NCBI GenBank assembly: GCA_963920635.1
Contig: OY987299.1
Location: 17,907,401-17,971,400, forward strand
From: Pseudeuparius sepicola
Taxonomy: Eukaryota > Arthropoda > Insecta > Coleoptera > Anthribidae
DNA: 64,000 bases
Reading direction: 5' to 3'
Both the position numbers and the translations under genes were made by a program. The notes beneath the pieces were generated by a model that was not told where the DNA came from, did no database searches, and was given only the letters and a program-made list of their open reading frames with translations. Positions 59,401-64,000 of this stretch are shown here, one piece after another (the first letter of the stretch is position 1; every line of letters starts with the position of its first letter).

Positions 59401-62400
59401 ATTAGTTGCCTACTCCAAAGTCAAAGCCACCTGCGATGTCACAATCGAGGCTAAAAATCCGAAAATCATATTAGGCATTTAAAAAAAAAAAAAATTACTA
59501 AAAAAGTTGTTCAGAATCGATCCGGGACCCTAAATCCAAAATTTTGTCAAAATCAAAAAATATGAAATAAAAAAAAATAATGTCCAAAAATAGTTATTTA
59601 TATACCAAGGCACTGAAGTTCAACTTTTTATGGCTCATGTGGAGTTTAGTTGCTGAGGCCTCTGGCCGAGGCAAATAAACCACATGAGTCATAAAAAGAA
59701 CTTCAGTGCCGAGGTACATATTATATTTTTCTTGAAATCGGAAAAAAAAATGTTATATTAGGCAAGAAAATAATAATAAGGGATCACCCGTCCACGAACC
59801 GACTACGCGCGGCGTTGCTTGACTTTACCGATTGCTCTACCTAGGACAAGTATAATGATGTACGGCACCTTCTGACAGAAAAACCAAACTGCAGCTTCTT
59901 GTGCACCTACACAACAAATCTATTGATTTTCAAATTTACTAAAATATGTATACTGAAGGATTGCGCTTCTATAGGAAACAATTTCGCAATGTGTACGAAA
60001 AGTTAAATGAGCCTTTATCGGCGGGGTTTTGAATATTTGGTCACTTTTGACGGGCGATTTCTCCGCGTCTGACGTTTGATGTTTACATCTCGCCAAGGCC
60101 TACTTATTGAAAAAATTGTACAATAATGGGCTACATTATTGTACGATTTCTGTGCTTTTAATGACGATTTTGGGACATTTTAATGCCGATTTCAAGAAAT
60201 AGCAATTTAAGAATTTTCTGCGTTTAGAAAAGTGTGCCATGGAAGTTTTGAACGCTAGTTGTTTTCAAAAAGTAATCATTTCAAAATAAAATTAAAAGCT
60301 GCAAAACAATTTTTTTTTATTTTATTTTTTGATTTTGACAAAATTTTGGATTTAGGGTTCTGGGTCCATTCTGAACAACTTTTTTAGTACATTTTTTTGA
60401 AAAAAAAAAAGCCTAATATGACTTTCGGATTGTGGCATCGCAGGTGACTTTGACTTTGAAGTAAACAACTAATTTTTTGGAAATAAGCAGGCAACAGTGC
60501 CATCTACCTTTTGTAAAAATTTCGTTCTGGTTGGTTAAAAATTAAAGAAGTTATAAGGTTGTTTCGCTCTTAAGTGAGACACTCTGTCTCTGTACAGTAT
60601 TATGTCCTACTGCCTTTCTCCCATCAACTCGAAATTACTGAGATTGACGGTGTCAATCGGGAATATAACTACTATGAGTATTTTTTTTTTGTAGTTAGGA
60701 GGTGGGGATAAAAACAAAACGATTTCAAGTTTACTGTCAAACATAGACGTTATAGCTCAAAATATGAGCACGCCCTCCCGCAATATTCAATTTTTTCAAC
60801 AAATAAAATAAAAAGTGAGGAGCACACTTTTTTAAACATATCTACCTGCTTACCACAATCAATTTTTTTATTATTCTTGGTTACATAAAACCAATAATTA
60901 CGTACTAATATTTTAATGAAGAATTAACGAGAAATTAATTTTTATTCAGTAGCCTGTTCATTTTGTCATAATGGCGGTATAAATCTCATTCTTAAATATG
61001 GCGTCTTGCCTAAAATATAACATTAACGTGATTTCCACATACATTTGCATATTTAAGGTGTTTGTTACTTGACCTTAGTGGCCATATAGTGGCGGAAACT
61101 GTGTTAATCTACTTCATAGTTACTTTCACCATTTGAAAGTGGCGGCCACGTCACAGACACCACTGCAGCCACCATCATCTCGACACGCGCGAGTGTCAAT
61201 TTCCATAACCTCAAAATTTGGGGAACAAAGCATTCTCAACGACTATTCAAATTCAAATTCTTTATTTCGTGTTAAGATACTTACATTAAGCATAATAAGG
61301 TGAACAGGCACTTACACAGTACATATTTTACATTTAGTTAAAATCTCGAAATAAATTTACAATAATAAATCCACAATAACAAACACTTATTTTGGCGAAG
61401 GTTTTATTTAAGAATTTGTCCACCGAGTAAAAAGCATTGAGTAGCAAAAATTACTAACACTAACAAGTTTCGCCACTTTCAAGGTTTAGTAGAGGTGACC
61501 AAAACGTGGCCGCCACTATCACGCGCACCCTAAAGTTGTCGCCACTTCTAAGATATATTTTAGTGATACAGTTTGGTCGCCACCACTTCCATTTTCCACT
61601 TTGAAAGTATAAGAACTTTATGGTGATTTTCGGTAGTAACCACAACGTTCCAAACACCGTAATCACCACTAAAAAGTTATAAAACTATATAGTGACTACT
61701 AACGGTGAAATTGACGCGATTACCACTATTTTCATAGAAAATAAAGTTAATCATACTGCAAAGTTGTAGATTTAGTGGTGATTACGTAATGGCCACTCGG
61801 TAGTAGTGGTGATATAAGTTTTCATCACTACGATGCTACTTGGGATAGCTGTATTTATAATAAAGTCATACTTTTAGAGCACAGTTGAAAATTACATTAC
61901 ATACGATAACTAGGTTAATTATTTATTCGTATACCTAACAGGTATATTATGTTGATTTTTTAAAGGGTATTTTCTTTACCTTAATTTGAAGAAACTCGTA
62001 ATTTATCTAATTTTATGATCCATAATAGTCAAAAGCATTGTTCAAACCCTCCGCAAAATATCCCGGTACACCAACTTTAATTTTGGAAGACAGATTAAAA
62101 CAGATAAATTGTAATGTCTCAAATTTTAGGACTCAATATTAAGCTGAGGGATACAGATATTTTAATTCAGATATTAATGTTTAATTTTATGCTAAATATT
62201 TTGTGTGTCTCTCGATTCAACAACGGTTCTGTATGTAAAGTTAAAAGATAGTTATTCTACTAAAAAATACCCCTAAAAATGTCATTTATTTTTCTTTGCA
62301 ATTCAACTTGAGTGACTGTTTTTTTAATTATAAAATCCAAATTCCCATATGACACTCATTGAAATCATTTACAGGAAAATTCTACCATTCAACAAAGTAA

Positions 62401-63052
62401 GGACATATTAGACATAATATTTGCAACCCTTCTAAAATTAACAAAAAAATCACTCCAATATTCCGATTATGATCTCCAAGATACTTTACTGATGGTTATA
62501 GAGGAGTTGGGTTTGATAAAAGACAGCAGAATCACTTACGAATGTGTTAAACTCCTTATCTACTTCATAATGGTCCCAACTTCACATCATTCACTGATCG
62601 CGGTGAATAAGTGCTTCAAAATCGCCAAGGAAGACGAAACCAACACGATGTTGGTGTATAGTCAATACAAGAAGGAAATTTGTGCGGTCATCGTCCACCT
62701 TTGCTGCATAAATCAAGAACTGGTCCAATACACCTTGCAAGAATCCCTTAGTAAAGTTGCTATGATGTTGGGATTGCGTGGACCCAAGGAATTTTTGACG
62801 CAAGAAAGTCACTGGTTACTTCCGTTTTTTATCGTGAAAGTTATTAAAAAACCGAGAACTGCCCAGCTCATCGAAGAAATTGCGAATACGATGGATTTGG
62901 AGGTGTCCGAGTTGTTATGCCAAAAGTATGGTAATATCTATGTGCACATAATATTGGAAGATATTCCCGAGCAGGAAGCAAAACAGTGTTTGGCTTATTT
63001 AGAACAAATTACGCAGTTGAATGGGCCAGTATTGAGGAAAAGGAACTTTCGG
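56470..63052 (+). CDS. mei-41: ATR checkpoint kinase, N-terminal part (mei-41)
   Basis: PI3K-like protein kinase that senses RPA-coated single-stranded DNA and starts the replication/DNA-damage checkpoint in the nucleus. Exons: 56470-58227, 58326-58868, 62375-63052; all introns are phase 0 with GT/AG ends, giving 993 residues so far. The ATG at 56470 is the first Met of the long frame. The protein is made of helical HEAT-like repeats. Exon 3 contains the UME region (about residues 885-993: FLTQ...WLLPFF, IEEIANTMD, CQKYGNIYVHIILED), which aligns in order with ATR (human UME near 1120-1226). The FAT, kinase and FATC parts must lie to the right of the window. It is head to head with POLR3B, 3.4 kb apart. 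Intron 2 (3.5 kb) is one large nested repeat. The family call depends mainly on the UME block, so the first exon alone would not be diagnostic. Confidence 0.83.
59289..60592. repeat. 1.3-kb foldback with a 5S-like loop
   Basis: AGAGTGTCTCTCTTTTGAGT at the left pairs with AAGTGAGACACTCTGT at the right; arms of about 300 bp (TTATAACTTCTTTAATTTTT; CAAAATTTTGGATTTAGGGT). The interior, 59640-60300, is non-palindromic and carries a 5S rRNA-like stretch at 59780-59845. Confidence 0.75.
59780..59845 (-). ncRNA. 5S rRNA-derived segment (SINE3-like promoter?)
   Basis: On the minus strand GTCAAGCAACGCCGCGCG... and GTGGACGGGTGATCCC resemble the A box and C box of a 5S rRNA gene (AAGCAACGTCGGGC, GGATGGGTGACC) at about the right spacing. 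Not a complete 5S gene. It could be the internal Pol III promoter of a 5S-derived SINE. Similarity is by eye. Confidence 0.45.
61241..61390 (-). mobile_element. LINE 3'-tail fragment
   Basis: On the minus strand the sequence ends CGAAATAAAGAATTTGAATT TGAAT-like, the AATAAA plus (TTTGAA)n tail typical of insect LINE 3' ends. Body too short to identify. Confidence 0.5.
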
Positions 63053-63292
63053 GTAAGGTTGTTTGGATGTTTCCTAAATTTGTATTAATGGGGTACTTTT
63101 ACTAAAAACGTAAAACCAGGGTGTCTCATTAATAATGGAACATTACTTAATGAGAGATTGTCGGAGGCCAAAGTAAGTTGATTTGGCCCATTTTTTATTT
63201 TTCTTGTGACTAAATAATATGATATTTATAAAAGTAAATTATAAGTTTCAGTAAACATTAATTTGTAAAATTATTTTTAGATGCTATGCATA

Positions 63293-63967
63293 TATGTTTT
63301 ATATAACTTTTGTCGTAGAAAATTGCATTTTAAAACAGGATTACACAAAAACTAAGGGGGCCGTGAAACTAGAACTAACACATTTAAGAATATTTTTGAT
63401 TTGTTCCAAGAGAAAAAATCATAAAAACACAACAGAAAGCATATAAATTTTACTACACAAACAAAATATATAACAATAACAATATTTTTCATAAGAACTG
63501 TTCGAATTGTGCCCTTGGAGGCATGAACGATATCTCTTTTTCAAATTATTATTACTTGTTAATATTATATCTTGATTGTTATTTAAAAAATGTATCCGTT
63601 CGACAATTTTCCCTCGCAGTTCTTCTATATTTTCATTCGGATCTTTGTAACAACGGATACATTTTTTAAATAACAATCAAGATATAATATTAACAATTAA
63701 CAAGTAAGTATTAATAATTTGAGATATCGCTCATGCCTCCAAGTGAACGGATTACAATTCGAACAGTTCTTATGAAAAATATTGTTATTGTTATACTTTG
63801 TTATATATTTTGTTTGTGTAGTTGTTGTGTTATTATGATTTTTTTCTCTTGGAACAAATCAAAAATATTCTTAAATGTGTTAGTTCTAGTTTCATGGCCA
63901 CCTTAGTTTTTGTGTAATACTGTATTAAAATGGAATTTTCTATGACAAAAGTTATATAAAACATATT
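63293..63967. repeat. Foldback next to mei-41 exon 3
   Basis: Arms of about 310 bp (63293-63600 and 63652-63967) are near-perfect inverse copies around a loop of about 50 bp; AAAAAATGTATCCGTT abuts the loop on one side and its inverse on the other. It starts about 240 bp after the exon 3 donor and ends just before a pyrimidine/TAGCAG stretch at the window edge that could be the next acceptor. Confidence 0.8.
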
Positions 63968-64000
63968 AAATATATGGGTGAATCAGTTTTTTGTAGCAGG

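Larger units (their letters stand above)
58957..61844. mobile_element. Large degenerate TIR element filling mei-41 intron 2
   Basis: Right end TGCTACTTGGG (as in the element at 20404); both flanks contain related GTGGC(G/C)(G/A)CCACG-rich words in inverse order (GGCGCCACGTAACGACCACT at 58983; AGTGGTGATTACGTAATGGC near 61773). It contains a younger foldback at 59289-60592 and a LINE tail at 61241-61390. Confidence 0.55.

Noticed and set aside
63419..63676. 85-codon minus-strand frame
   Set aside because: Lies in the arm of a foldback; low-complexity peptide.

Overview
This window is eukaryotic nuclear DNA, almost certainly from an insect: long AT-rich introns, GT/AG splicing, arthropod-type protein sequences and a very heavy transposon load. 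A beetle or another holometabolous insect with an expanded genome is my inference; nothing here fixes the order. Three protein-coding genes can be reconstructed exon by exon from reading frame, splice-site and phase continuity.

Layout. 1-6683: no confident gene; hAT-end fragment, two copies of an inverted-repeat family and a degenerate LINE remnant. 6684-17900 (+): a DHHC palmitoyltransferase of the ZDHHC9/14/18 type (Drosophila approximated, app), eight exons plus an alternative distal 3' exon; its introns hold a decayed Tc1-like transposase, a hAT element with a perfect 8-bp target duplication, and several foldbacks. 17901-23403: intergenic, filled with palindromic elements and a Penelope-like fragment arranged as an inverted pair. 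23404-53060 (-): the complete second-largest subunit of RNA polymerase III (POLR3B/RPC2), 12 exons, 1130 codons, spread over 30 kb because its introns carry a 3.6-kb hAT composite, six copies or pieces of one dispersed TIR family, a 5'-truncated LINE, a 1.86-kb-period tandem duplication and many foldbacks. 53061-56469: intergenic space between head-to-head genes, with a TATA-like motif, a short possible exon and a solo palindrome of the element seen at 2.5-5.7 kb. 56470 to the right edge (+): the N-terminal 993 codons of the checkpoint kinase ATR (mei-41), three exons including the UME region; the FAT and kinase domains lie beyond the window.

The genes are unrelated in function (protein lipidation, Pol III transcription, DNA-damage signalling). 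What stands out is the number of long, nearly perfect inverted repeats (about 20, up to 1.4 kb), most in gene introns or close to genes. Nested insertions allow target duplications and insertion order to be read directly for several families. I found no CRISPR array, tRNA gene or bacterial-type system. The elements are described by their termini; most could not be assigned to a named family without a database.
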